From NCBI GenBank assembly GCA_004299305.1, contig SCPZ01000045.1, positions 1 through 34,869 of the forward strand: a stretch of DNA of 34,869 bases, in the 5' to 3' direction. The notes under the pieces are model-generated. The model had not been told where the DNA came from and made no database searches. It was given only the letters and a program-made list of their open reading frames with translations. Position 1 is the first letter of the stretch. Each line of letters opens with the position of its first letter. The translations under genes and the position numbers were made by a program. This document shows positions 1-7,930 of the stretch, piece after piece. The stretch comes from Methylobacter sp. Lineage in GTDB: Bacteria > Pseudomonadota > Gammaproteobacteria > Methylococcales > Methylomonadaceae.

Positions 1-25
1 ATTCAGCGTATGCTAAAAATGATTA

Positions 26-135
26 ATGGAACACGGATGACACTGATTAAACGGATAATCACCGATTAAAAACCCAGAATATTTTGAAAAAAATCTGTGT
101 AAATCCGTCCTATCCGTGTCATCCGTGTTCTATTT
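26..135. repeat. Long inverted repeat, GAACACGGAT family (copy A)
   Basis: The left arm begins GGAACACGGATGACACTGAT and the right arm ends ATCCGTGTCATCCGTGTTC. The arms are nearly reverse-complementary over about 45 bases around an AT-rich loop, and a T-rich stretch follows the right arm. It lies just past the stop codon of the minus-strand glycosyltransferase gene. The same arms recur at 3608-3746 and 34733-34849, with degraded or shortened forms elsewhere. A long imperfect RNA hairpin is possible on either strand; any function is unknown. Confidence 0.8.
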
Positions 136-187
136 CTTTTTTCGCAGAATAGTTACTGATTTTTAGAGACGTAAACTTAGTCAACTG

Positions 188-1090
188 TTAATGCGCTTGC
201 CCTGAATTCCCGTCCAACTTATCCAGGACATGCCGGGCAATGTAATAGACAGCAACGCCGCCAAACCGTAACCACACGCCCAACGCCACCAAAACCATCA
301 ATATCCCAGGGTAGCGGTGTTGAAAAAACTTTCGATAAAACCGCATCATCCCTTTGTGCTTGTGCCATTCCACAAAAATACGGCGGTTTCGGCCGCACCT
401 ACCTAAGGCATGAATGATTCTTGCGCCGGGTACAAACATAATTGTCCAACCCTTTTGCCGAAAACGCATACACCAATCCAGGTCTTCGCAATGCAAAAAA
501 TAGCCTTCGTCCCATAACCCAACATCATCAATTGCGGCACGCTTAACCAGCATACAGGCGCCTGAAATAGCTTCTACCTCAATAGGTTGAGCGGGCAACG
601 GCTGCTTATGCAAATAAAAGTCAAAAAACAAGCGAGGCCAGCGATTACCAAGCCTGCTCAAACCAAATGCCCGGACAAAAGACCGCCAAGGCGTCGGCAC
701 TGCGCGCCTCCCACCCGCTTGTTCAGTGCCATCAGGGTTAACCAGCAGGCCTCCAACCATGCCGACCTGTTCGTGTGCCTGTAGGCAGCTTAGCATTTGC
801 TTAACAGCGCCGGAATCGAATGAACAATCAGGATTTAAAAACAATAAATAATCGGCGCTCGCGAGCTTTAGCCCCTTATTGCATCCTGCCGAAAAACCTA
901 TATTGACATGATTTCGAATGATTGTTGCCTCAGTAAAATCATCCAGCGCATCAAGACTGCCATCGGAAGATGCATTATCAACAACGATAATTTCAATCTT
1001 CACTGGGCAATTCAATAACGATTTAATGCATTCAAGCAACAGCTCGCCCGCGTTGTAATTGACAATAATTGCCGAAATTACAGCATTCAT
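188..1090 (-). CDS. Family 2 glycosyltransferase (rhamnosyltransferase-like)
   Basis: This 300-residue protein has a GT-A fold of the GT2/WbbL rhamnosyltransferase type. It should move a sugar from a nucleotide-sugar donor to a growing surface glycan on the cytoplasmic side of the membrane. The N-terminus shows the IIVNYN strand (about residues 8-13) and the IIVVDNASSDGS donor-binding segment (about 34-45). An NPDC aspartate motif follows near residue 90, then the SGACMLVKR segment and an HCEDLDWCMR acceptor/base motif near residue 200. A hydrophobic stretch near residues 264-284 probably anchors the C-terminus. No neighbouring glycan gene is visible, so the acceptor and sugar cannot be named. 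The family call is firm; rhamnose specificity is only a guess from resemblance. Confidence 0.85.
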   Translation of the reverse strand: MNAVISAIIVNYNAGELLLECIKSLLNCPVKIEIIVVDNASSDGSLDALDDFTEATIIRNHVNIGFSAGCNKGLKLASADYLLFLNPDCSFDSGAVKQMLSCLQAHEQVGMVGGLLVNPDGTEQAGGRRAVPTPWRSFVRAFGLSRLGNRWPRLFFDFYLHKQPLPAQPIEVEAISGACMLVKRAAIDDVGLWDEGYFLHCEDLDWCMRFRQKGWTIMFVPGARIIHALGRCGRNRRIFVEWHKHKGMMRFYRKFFQHRYPGILMVLVALGVWLRFGGVAVYYIARHVLDKLDGNSGQAH

Positions 1091-1751
1091 AAATGACTAC
1101 CCAGAGATATAGAATATGGCGAATTATTCACAGACATAGCTTTCATTTGCTTTTGCGTAGCGGCTAAATTCACAGTCAATGCTTTTAATTTATACTGCAC
1201 AGGCTTGCTTTTTACGATTTTTTTAAAATATTTTCCGATATTGGTTTCTGACATTTACTTTATCCGCGCCTATAACCGCAGCAGTATATTATTTATCGCC
1301 TTTTGATCCTAACTCTAAAGTCACACTATAGCGTTTAGGCTGGAATTACAGGCGATACAGGTCATTAGCCATCGTCGGCTATAACCAAGACGGTTTCACT
1401 TAGATTGTTGTTATACCAAAAGACGCAAGCAGTGAATGGAATGGCGAACAGCTAATAAATGTAATCATTGCCGAGCAAAAAACAGGCTGATTAAAAAATG
1501 CTGTAAAATGATCGGACAGGCATCAATTAATCACGCTTGCTCTCGACTACAGCCTTTAACCGATAGTTAATTTTCATCTTTGGAAAGCTTGTTACTGAGC
1601 ACTACGGCTTTGCCGGGCATTTTCCAAATGCGGCTTGACCTTCATAGCACAAAGCAGGATAGCAAAAACCGGATTGAGCACGATTGTATGATGGGTTATG
1701 CAAGAGTAGTGTTATTTGGTGTTTTTTTTAATCGCAATGGTTTGATACAAA
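1091..1751. other. Gene-free intergenic region between the glycosyltransferase and darP
   Basis: These 661 bases separate two divergently transcribed genes and should hold both promoters. I see no convincing coding frame. The longest suggestive piece is a short open stretch around 1404-1492 with no credible start and no recognisable family. No member of the GAACACGGAT repeat family occurs here. The first part (about 1130-1300) is AT-rich and the middle has only short interrupted frames. It may contain decayed coding sequence, but nothing can be named. Confidence 0.5.
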
Positions 1752-2333
1752 ATGAATGAAGAATATGAATACGATGATGAAGAAGTTGAATATTACGCGG
1801 TCAGGCCTAACAAAACGCAAATAAAGAAAGATATGGCGGCTCTTTTTGTCGTCAGCGAAGAAATGTCCGAGTTATCGATGGGGCAATTAAAAACTCTTGA
1901 TCTTCCTGAAGTCATCAATAAAGCCGTTGTGGAAGTTTCTGGAATGCCGCACAAAGGCGCAAGAAAGCGGCTGCTGAAATTTATTGCCGGCCAGCTCAAT
2001 AAGATAGAGCTAGATCCTATCTTAGAGAAACTGGCGCGCATCAAAAATAAAAGCGCTCATGCGGTTAGGGAGCATCACATTGCTGAGCGTTGGCGGGATC
2101 GGCTGATTAGCGATGGCAATGGCGCCTTGACGGAATTACTGGATGAGCAGCCTCATGCCGATCGGCAGTTATTAAGGCAATTATTGCGCAATGCTCAAAA
2201 AGAAGCTGAAGCCGGTAAGCCGCCAAAATCGTCCCGTTTGTTATATCGCCAACTGAAAACATTATTTCAGGTTGACGGCGAGTCGGATGATGAGCCGGAG
2301 ATTGGGGACGAAAATGAAGAGGAAATTGATTAA
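1752..2333 (+). CDS. darP: Dual-action ribosomal maturation protein DarP (YjgA, DUF615)
   Basis: This 193-residue protein matches the YjgA/DUF615 family, which associates with late precursors of the 50S ribosomal subunit and helps peptidyl-transferase-centre maturation. The highly acidic N-terminus (EEYEYDDEEVEYY) is followed by the family core: RPNKTQIKKDMAAL, a helix with LPEVINKAVVE, the GARKRLLKFIAGQLNK segment, and an HHIAERWRDRLI motif near residues 117-128. The C-terminus is again acidic (DDEPEIGDENEEEID). The length is close to the E. coli protein (about 183 residues). The gene stands alone on the plus strand. The start ATG at 1752 lacks a strong Shine-Dalgarno site, but the next methionine falls inside the conserved core, so this start is preferred. 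Confidence 0.93.
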   Translation: MNEEYEYDDEEVEYYAVRPNKTQIKKDMAALFVVSEEMSELSMGQLKTLDLPEVINKAVVEVSGMPHKGARKRLLKFIAGQLNKIELDPILEKLARIKNKSAHAVREHHIAERWRDRLISDGNGALTELLDEQPHADRQLLRQLLRNAQKEAEAGKPPKSSRLLYRQLKTLFQVDGESDDEPEIGDENEEEID

Positions 2334-2348
2334 CTAAAAACCTTATTA

Positions 2349-2438
2349 GCCGCAGATAAGCACGGATTAAAAGCAAGGTTGGCGGTTCTTCCGAGTTGTG
2401 CTGCAAAGAACTGATGTAATCCGTTGTTCATCCGTGGC
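2349..2438. repeat. Degenerate inverted repeat after darP
   Basis: The left arm near 2349-2369 reads GCCGCAGATAAGCACGGATTA and the right arm near 2417-2438 ends ATCCGTTGTTCATCCGTGGC. They are imperfect reverse complements separated by about 47 bases. The core words CACGGATTA and ATCCGTGG relate it to the GAACACGGAT family, but with different outer ends. It sits between the converging darP and dinB genes, where a shared terminator would be expected. No T-tract follows, so terminator activity is not claimed. Confidence 0.55.
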
Positions 2439-2481
2439 CCAACTGCTTTTTCTAGGTTAACCGTTCATCCTTCCATTATCA

Positions 2482-3567
2482 CTAACAATCGCCAAATAAA
2501 TCCATCTGCCGAAAATGAGCCTGCCCGGACTTGTTTTCCAGTGATGACAGCGTAATTCCCAGCAAGCGGACATTACGCCTGCCTATGTCGGTGTTTTTCA
2601 ATAAGTCTTCAAGAATAGCGCGTATCGGCGCTACGGCTGTAAGCGCATACGGCAGTGTCCGGCTGCGGGTAATTTGAACAAAATCATGATATTTAATTTT
2701 TACGGTCAGGGTGCGGGCGACCAATTGCTTTTCGGCGACATTGCTTAACGCCTTTTCCAGCAGTTTTTGTAACTGCGTAATGACATCTTGTTTAAGTTTA
2801 ATATCCTGTTGAAAAGTAACTTCCACGCCCACCGATTTTCTGATGCGGTAGTTGTTGACGGGCCGGTTGTCTATGCCCCTGGAAATGCTGTAATAATGCA
2901 GCCCGGACTTGCCGAAATAGTGCAACAGCATTTCCAGGGGCAGTTCCTTCAAATCCTTGCCGGTCTTGATGCCCAGCGAGTGCATTTTCATCAAAGTTGC
3001 CTTGCCTACGCCATGAAACCTTTCGACCGGAAGTTGTTCGGCAAAGTCGGCGCCCTGTTCAGGGGTGATTAAATAAAGCCCGTCCGGTTTATTGATGTCC
3101 GATGCGATCTTAGCAAGGAATTTGTTGTAAGAAACGCCAGCCGAAGCAATCAACTGGGTCTCCTGCTTAATCGCAGCCTTGATGGCTTTGGCGATTAATG
3201 TCGCGGAGCCTTGATGCAGGCTTGTGTTGCTGACATCCAGATAGGCTTCGTCCAGGGAAAGAGGCTCAAAAAGATCGGTGTACTCGGCAAAGATTTTTCG
3301 GATGGCGATTGAAGCTTGCTGATAAGCGTCGAAGCGGGGTTTTACAAAAATAGCTTGCGGACATAAACGGTAAGCATGAGCTGAAGGCATCGCCGAATGG
3401 ATGCCGTATTGTCTTGCTTCATAGCTACAGGTCGCGACAACGCCGCGAGAGTTGGGAGCGCCGCCGACGATCAGGGGTTTATTACGGTATTGCGGGAAAT
3501 CGCGCTGCTCTATGGCCGCAAAAAAAGCATCCATGTCAATATGAATGATTTTGCGGATAGCGTTCAT
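2482..3567 (-). CDS. dinB: DNA polymerase IV (Y-family translesion polymerase)
   Basis: This 361-residue protein is the Y-family translesion polymerase, which copies past damaged template bases with low fidelity. The palm shows the first metal-binding motif IHIDMDAFFAAIE (residues 8-20), the steric-gate region, SYEARQYGIHSAMP near residue 50, and the catalytic SLDEAYLDVS near residues 102-111. A helix-hairpin-helix-like FHGVGKATLMKMHSLGI segment follows, then the little-finger domain. The C-terminus carries QMDLF, a standard beta-clamp binding motif, so processivity-clamp recruitment is expected. The length is normal (E. coli 351). It appears monocistronic; the long repeat at 3608-3746 fills the space upstream of its start. 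I did not find a clear LexA box upstream. Confidence 0.96.
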   Translation of the reverse strand: MNAIRKIIHIDMDAFFAAIEQRDFPQYRNKPLIVGGAPNSRGVVATCSYEARQYGIHSAMPSAHAYRLCPQAIFVKPRFDAYQQASIAIRKIFAEYTDLFEPLSLDEAYLDVSNTSLHQGSATLIAKAIKAAIKQETQLIASAGVSYNKFLAKIASDINKPDGLYLITPEQGADFAEQLPVERFHGVGKATLMKMHSLGIKTGKDLKELPLEMLLHYFGKSGLHYYSISRGIDNRPVNNYRIRKSVGVEVTFQQDIKLKQDVITQLQKLLEKALSNVAEKQLVARTLTVKIKYHDFVQITRSRTLPYALTAVAPIRAILEDLLKNTDIGRRNVRLLGITLSSLENKSGQAHFRQMDLFGDC

Positions 3568-3607
3568 CGTGCGTAGCTAGTCAACAAGCGCTAAAAGCGC
3601 TAATTTA

Positions 3608-3746
3608 ATGGAACACGGATGACACTGATTTGACTGATAAACACTGATAAAATCATTAAGATAATAAATGTATAGGGAACCTGGCCTTGTCTTTCTTAAA
3701 AATCCGTTTAAACCCGTCTAATCAGTGTCATCCGTGTTCTATTTTT
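3608..3746. repeat. Long inverted repeat, GAACACGGAT family (copy B)
   Basis: This is the best-preserved long copy. The left arm starts AATGGAACACGGATGACACT and the right arm ends AGTGTCATCCGTGTTCTATT, followed by TTTTAG. Inner arm words (ACTGATAAA / TTTAAACCCGTCTAATCAGT) are also complementary with a few mismatches. It occupies almost the whole gap between the dinB start and the DUF4389 gene stop. In RNA it could form a long stem ending in a U-rich run, so a terminator role for a transcript running through it is possible but unproven. Confidence 0.85.
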
Positions 3747-3757
3747 TAGCCACTGGA

Positions 3758-4072
3758 TTATTTTGTCGAGTTTTTCGCTTCCGGCAATTGCAGTTCTGCG
3801 GTCATATTCCAGTCGGAAAAAGGAAAGGGCAGGGTTTCGGTGTTAAAGGTCAGGAATAGTAAAATATGGTAGGTATAAGTGGAAAGACTACGTCCGAAAT
3901 TAAGAATGTTGACATTGGGTTTTCCGGTTAGCAGCGTTGATGCGACCTGCAAGATGATAACAGCCCAAAGCAGCATTCTGACCAGACTGCCGATAGCGGC
4001 AAAAATCAGCATAAAGAAAATTCTTTTCCAGGTGCTAAGTTGCGTTAAGTTGTAGTTGATTTGTTCGTCCAT
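3758..4072 (-). CDS. DUF4389-family membrane protein
   Basis: This 104-residue protein resembles the DUF4389 family of small inner-membrane proteins of unknown function. Two hydrophobic segments are visible, about residues 17-45 (FFMLIFAAIGSLVRMLLWAV then IILQVASTLL) and about residues 67-78. The family-typical segment GKPNVNILNFGRSLSTYTYHI lies between them. The C-terminus (FPFSDWNMTAELQLPEAKN) is soluble. The start ATG at 4072 lies five bases after the stop of the upstream DUF2333 gene, so the two are probably co-transcribed. This is a family-level call only; no reaction can be assigned. Confidence 0.75.
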   Translation of the reverse strand: MDEQINYNLTQLSTWKRIFFMLIFAAIGSLVRMLLWAVIILQVASTLLTGKPNVNILNFGRSLSTYTYHILLFLTFNTETLPFPFSDWNMTAELQLPEAKNSTK

Positions 4073-4077
4073 CGTAA

Positions 4078-5103
4078 TTAACCTCGGTTCATAATGTCGC
4101 GTAAATCAAGAGCCGCAGCGTTGCAGCGAGCTATGTAGTTTGCCATAGACAAGGAGTAGTTGGCGAAAAGTCCGTAGCCGCTACCGTTTAAAATCATCGG
4201 GCTCAGAATGGGGGTTAGGGCGTTTTCCAAGGCTTTAATCATGATGTCAACGGTACGCATAGCCCGTTTATCCAATAAAATATCTTCAAAGTCATGTTTG
4301 ATAGCCCGAAGTATATGCAATAACGCCCAGCTTGCACCGCGCGCTTCATAGAAAACGTCGTCAATCTCCAGCCAGGTTACTTTAGCGACGGTTGTGCCTT
4401 TTTCATCGGCGGCTTCCCGCTCAAGTTCTGTTAATCCGGGGCCATAGTTGCCGCTGGCGCTGTTTGCGGTTAAGCGGGTGGAAAGTCCGCCCAAACGTTT
4501 GATTACAACTTCAGTGTATTGCCACAGATTGTCGGCGCGTGAATAAAACTGCGCTTGTTTTACCGGACCGCCGTATTTTTGCAGACGCTCCATGTATTTA
4601 TGCAGCGCCTCAATGCCTTTCTGATATTCGGCTTCCGTCGACGGCAGCGCCCATGAATCGTTTTCGTAGTAGAAATAAGGTTCGGCTATCGCCAGATCCG
4701 GATCTTCGGCAGATTGGGACTGATCTCTGGCAAAGTGATTTCTTAATGCCGATGTGGCGTCGCGCAGCATGACCAATGCGCCATATTCCCAGTTGGAAAT
4801 GTTATCCAGGAGTACGCCGGGAGGTGCGACATCGTTAGTAATATAGCCGCCGCTTTTATGCAATAGAGTCTCGGCAATGTGAGCCAGCGTGTTGGTATAG
4901 ACATAGCCGACAGGCATACTGTCAGTGGAGTGCGTTTCTTCGGCGCGTCTTACGGCTTCGTCCTGAACATTAAACTGCCCCGGCTCCCTCCCCCACCAAG
5001 CGCCTAGGAAAATCAGGATGACCACTACAATAAGGATAAAAACGCCAAAGCCCCAAAGTATTCCTTTAGATTTTATATCGTTCAGTGTTTCGTTTGCCGC
5101 CAT
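4078..5103 (-). CDS. DUF2333-family membrane-anchored protein
   Basis: This 341-residue protein matches DUF2333, a proteobacterial family without an assigned function. There is one strong N-terminal membrane segment (about residues 14-35, ILWGFGVFILIVVVILIFLG) with a short basic cytoplasmic tail, so most of the chain should lie in the periplasm. The body is mostly helical. It includes the motifs YVYTNTLAHIAETLLHKSGGY, PPGVLLDNISNWEYGALVMLRD and a C-terminal NYIARCNAAALDLRDIMNRG. No catalytic motif can be recognised. It precedes the DUF4389 gene by five bases, suggesting a two-gene membrane operon. It is separated from xerC by about 120 bases containing a candidate terminator. Confidence 0.8.
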   Translation of the reverse strand: MAANETLNDIKSKGILWGFGVFILIVVVILIFLGAWWGREPGQFNVQDEAVRRAEETHSTDSMPVGYVYTNTLAHIAETLLHKSGGYITNDVAPPGVLLDNISNWEYGALVMLRDATSALRNHFARDQSQSAEDPDLAIAEPYFYYENDSWALPSTEAEYQKGIEALHKYMERLQKYGGPVKQAQFYSRADNLWQYTEVVIKRLGGLSTRLTANSASGNYGPGLTELEREAADEKGTTVAKVTWLEIDDVFYEARGASWALLHILRAIKHDFEDILLDKRAMRTVDIMIKALENALTPILSPMILNGSGYGLFANYSLSMANYIARCNAAALDLRDIMNRG

Positions 5104-5167
5104 TTTAGATGTCCCGTAAAGAGGTTTTGCAGGGTCGAAAAATATTTCACCCTTACTGTTTTTTATA

Positions 5168-5191
5168 TAAAAAAATTAGCTACATGGTAGC
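5168..5191 (-). terminator. Candidate rho-independent terminator after xerC
   Basis: On the minus strand, a short stem GCTAC-cat-GTAGC is followed by TAATTTTTTTAT. It lies about 35 bases past the xerC stop codon and before the DUF2333 start. The stem is only five base pairs, which is weak, but its loop size, G/C content and U-run fit an intrinsic terminator for the lptM-to-xerC transcript. Confidence 0.4.
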
Positions 5192-5225
5192 AGGTTTTTT
5201 AGCTATTTGCTTATGGCGCAAACCG

Positions 5226-6134
5226 TTATAACGATTTTTTTTTAGCTCTTGGGTGTGCTTTATCATAGATTTCAGCCAGATGCTGAAAGTCCAGATGGGT
5301 GTATATTTGGGTGGTACTGATATTGCTATGTCCGAGCAGTTCTTGAACGGCTCTTAAGTCTTGACTGGATTCAAGCAAATGACTGGCGAAGGAGTGTCTG
5401 AGCATGTGTGGATAGATATGTTCGGCTATGCCTTTTTTTATGCACCACTGTTCCAACCTTAATTCAATGTTGCGCTGGCCGAGCCGGTTTCCGCGCGTTG
5501 AAACGAATACCGCAGACTCAATAGCGGGAATTTTTACGGCTCGCTGCTGTAACCAGTTGTCAATGGCTTTAACTGCTTTGCTGCCTACCGGTAATACTCT
5601 TGATTTGCCGCCTTTGCCTATGCGGACAGTCAATGTGCCGTCCGGCAAGTCCAGGTCGGTTAAATCAAGCGCCGACAACTCACTCAGCCGCAGGCCGGAT
5701 GAATAAAATAATTCGAACATGGCGAGGTCGCGGATTTCAAGCAGCGAACTGGTACCGGCTTCCAGCAAGCCGGTTAGCTGATCGACATCCAGGGTTTTAG
5801 GCAGCTTTCTGGCTTGTTTCGGCGCTTGGATATGCTGGGCCGGATTAATGCTGGCCTGACCTTGTTTTAACAGGTAATTATAAAAACTGCGGATCGCAGA
5901 CAATTCGCGTTGCAGGCTTTTACTGCTCAGTCCTTTCCGATGTCGCCCGGCTATGTAGGAGCGAATATCGGTGTGTTGGAGGTCAGCCCACTGGGCTATG
6001 GCTTTGTCTGTGCAATAGAGGCACAGATGCCTAAGGTCCCGTTGATAACTTTTTACGGTGTGTTCCGAGGCGCGAACCTCAACGGTGAGCTGCGTAAAAA
6101 AATCAGCCAGCATAAGCGCTGCATCAGGATGCAT
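5226..6134 (-). CDS. xerC: Tyrosine recombinase XerC
   Basis: This 302-residue site-specific recombinase should act with XerD at the chromosomal dif site to resolve chromosome dimers. The N-terminal SAM-like core-binding domain spans roughly residues 5-90 (HTVKSYQRDLRHLCLY, LSAIRSFYNYLLKQG). The catalytic domain contains SSGLRLSEL (first Arg), GKGGKSRVLP (Lys), HMLRHSFASHLLE (His-x-x-Arg), ELLGHSNISTTQIYTH (final His, then the Tyr nucleophile). The full R-K-H-R-H-Y set is therefore visible. The length matches E. coli XerC (298). It starts one base after the stop of the DUF484 gene, in the classic dapF-DUF484-xerC order of gammaproteobacteria. That context favours XerC over XerD or an integrase. 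Confidence 0.95.
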   Translation of the reverse strand: MHPDAALMLADFFTQLTVEVRASEHTVKSYQRDLRHLCLYCTDKAIAQWADLQHTDIRSYIAGRHRKGLSSKSLQRELSAIRSFYNYLLKQGQASINPAQHIQAPKQARKLPKTLDVDQLTGLLEAGTSSLLEIRDLAMFELFYSSGLRLSELSALDLTDLDLPDGTLTVRIGKGGKSRVLPVGSKAVKAIDNWLQQRAVKIPAIESAVFVSTRGNRLGQRNIELRLEQWCIKKGIAEHIYPHMLRHSFASHLLESSQDLRAVQELLGHSNISTTQIYTHLDFQHLAEIYDKAHPRAKKKSL

Positions 6135-6135
6135 G

Positions 6136-6849
6136 TTACTGCTGCAACAAGGTGATCAACCGGGTGCCGATGATTTCGCTCATTTGGTTCAAAAATAGAT
6201 TACCCATACTGTAATGAAAGCGGCCTTCTTCGCGGCTGCCGATGGCTAAAATACCTTCCAGTTCGGTAAAAGCCAGTGGAATAATCGCGCAGGATTTTAC
6301 TTCAAACGCTAACTCGCCGAATAATACTCTTGCTTGGGCTATCGTTGGACGACCGCATTTGGGCTGGCCGTTGGCCAATTCATTGGCAAACGGCTCCAGG
6401 TCTTTGCTGTCCGGCTCGATAAACAGGTTGCTGATAGGGGGGGCCGAATGGTGTTTGATGATGCGCACAGCAACAAAATCAATCAAAAAATATTCCGATA
6501 ATACTACATCAAGGTTGGCAACCGCCTCTTCCAGCGTATTTGCATCCAACAGCGCCAAGGTGAGCTTGTGCATACGGTTCAAAGAGGTATCGTTATCCCT
6601 GGCTATTTCTATCAGCGCAGTGAGCTGGTTTTCCATGTCATGATGCCGACTCCTAAACAGTTCCAGCTGCTTTGAAATAAGGGAAACTGCACTGCCGCTG
6701 GGATGAGGGATGCTCATGTGTTCCAGCAAATTCAAGTGCTCATGAAAGAACTCGGGGTGTTTTCGCAGATATTCTTCAACTTGGTTGGAGGTGAGTTCCG
6801 ACGACTGCATGTCCGCGATAGGGGCAATTACCGGGGGTTGTTCGTTCAT
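6136..6849 (-). CDS. DUF484-family (GAF-like) protein
   Basis: This 237-residue protein belongs to DUF484, a GAF-related family of unknown function found between dapF and xerC in many gammaproteobacteria. The conserved N-terminal part includes [34 protein letters not shown] in separated blocks (about residues 26-60). A coiled-coil-like helix follows (about 60-110). The C-terminal GAF-like half ends with [28 protein letters not shown] and [12 protein letters not shown]. The start codon overlaps the dapF stop by four bases (ATGA) and its stop is one base from the xerC start, so it is translationally coupled to both. Confidence 0.88.
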   Translation of the reverse strand: MNEQPPVIAPIADMQSSELTSNQVEEYLRKHPEFFHEHLNLLEHMSIPHPSGSAVSLISKQLELFRSRHHDMENQLTALIEIARDNDTSLNRMHKLTLALLDANTLEEAVANLDVVLSEYFLIDFVAVRIIKHHSAPPISNLFIEPDSKDLEPFANELANGQPKCGRPTIAQARVLFGELAFEVKSCAIIPLAFTELEGILAIGSREEGRFHYSMGNLFLNQMSEIIGTRLITLLQQ

Positions 6850-7673
6850 AGCGTTATTTGTCCTTCAAAAACAGAAATGGCAGGCCCCGTCATTAAAACC
6901 GGCTTTTTGCGACCAGGCCAGTTGATGGTTAATGTTCCGCCGGGCAGGTCAACACTAACCGTATGATCCAGCAGGTTATGTTCAATGCCGATAACCACGG
7001 CCGCACAAGCGCCGCTGCCGCAAGCCAGGGTTTCGGCGGCGCCGCGTTCAAACACGCGCAGCTTGATGTGTTGGCGATCTAAAACCTGCATAAATCCGAC
7101 ATTAACCCGTTCCGGGAAAAAAGCATGGCTCTCCAAGGCTTTTCCCAATTCAGCTACTGGCGCGGTTTTAACATCAGTGACTTGAATAACCGCGTGCGGA
7201 TTGCCCATTGAAACGGCTCCGAAGGCTTTTTCAGTATCGTTAACCAGCACGGTATAAAATTTGGATTCTTCTTCTGCCAGTAGGGGGATTTCAGCGGGCG
7301 CATGCATTGGAATGCCCATGTTGACAGTGATCAGGTTGTCATCATCAAAACGCAGCAATAACTGGCCCGCGTTCGTATCGACACGGATTTCATCTTTGTC
7401 CGATAGCTTTTTATCGCGCACAAAACGGGCAAAACAGCGTGCGCCGTTACCGCATTGAGAAACTTCTCCGCCGTCTGCGTTAAAAATCCGGTATTTGAAA
7501 TCGGCATTGGCGTTTACCGCTTTTTCAACCAGTAGCAATTGATCAAAACCTATGCCAAAGTGCCGGTCTGACAGCAGCCGGATTTGCTCGGGCGTTAAGC
7601 TTATATGCTGGTTGATCGCGTCAATGACTATAAAATCATTGCCGAGGCCGTGCATTTTAGTGAAGTTGATCAT
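6846..7673 (-). CDS. dapF: Diaminopimelate epimerase
   Basis: This 275-residue cytoplasmic enzyme interconverts LL- and meso-diaminopimelate, the step that supplies meso-DAP to peptidoglycan and, via LysA, to lysine. The two catalytic cysteines are plain: [13 protein letters not shown] near residue 73 and [16 protein letters not shown] near residue 218. The N-terminus [18 protein letters not shown] is the usual family start. The length matches E. coli DapF (274). The stop codon overlaps the start of the DUF484 gene. Upstream lies lysA on the same strand, about 257 bases away, with a degraded repeat in between, so separate or attenuated transcription from lysA is possible. Confidence 0.97.
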   Translation of the reverse strand: MINFTKMHGLGNDFIVIDAINQHISLTPEQIRLLSDRHFGIGFDQLLLVEKAVNANADFKYRIFNADGGEVSQCGNGARCFARFVRDKKLSDKDEIRVDTNAGQLLLRFDDDNLITVNMGIPMHAPAEIPLLAEEESKFYTVLVNDTEKAFGAVSMGNPHAVIQVTDVKTAPVAELGKALESHAFFPERVNVGFMQVLDRQHIKLRVFERGAAETLACGSGACAAVVIGIEHNLLDHTVSVDLPGGTLTINWPGRKKPVLMTGPAISVFEGQITL

Positions 7674-7772
7674 TTAGTCGGTGCCTGCCTAGGAATTGGG
7701 GCTACTCAGCCGATAGAAAAATACGACTGCATGGCGCAGGAGGTAGAGCAATGCAGGAGCAATTGCCGAGGC

Positions 7773-7910
7773 GATACGGATTTAACTGATAAGCGCGGGT
7801 AAAAAATAGTTTTTTCATAGCGATATTAATTTCTTACAGTGTATTTTATATAAGGCCGGGGCGGATTATTTCAAAAAAATCCGTTTAAACCTGTCTAATC
7901 CGTGTTCCAT
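7773..7910. repeat. Degraded GAACACGGAT-family repeat (copy C)
   Basis: The right arm is well preserved (ATCCGTTTAAACCTGTCTAA then TCCGTGTTCCATT). The left arm is reduced to GATACGGATTTAACTGATAA. It fills the intergenic region between lysA and dapF, two genes of one biosynthetic route. The loss of the GAACACGGAT outer end on the left suggests an old copy. Confidence 0.65.
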
Positions 7911-7930
7911 TATAATAATCAGCATCTACT

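Noticed and set aside
1404-1492. Short open stretch that could be the C-terminal remnant of a gene (ending AEQKTG).
   Set aside because: It has no credible start, only about 28 codons, and no recognisable family.
188-2545. The glycosyltransferase and DinB both have SGQAH at or near the C-terminus, which might suggest a shared tag.
   Set aside because: The codons differ, the DinB copy is 14 residues from its end, and five residues can match by chance.
5215-5245. CGTTATAACG followed by a T-run as a plus-strand terminator.
   Set aside because: No plus-strand gene ends here, the palindrome has no loop, and the T-run is the complement of lysine codons at the end of xerC.
6242-6643. A 133-codon plus-strand frame.
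   Set aside because: Antisense to the DUF484 gene, which is supported by its family and by overlaps with both neighbours.
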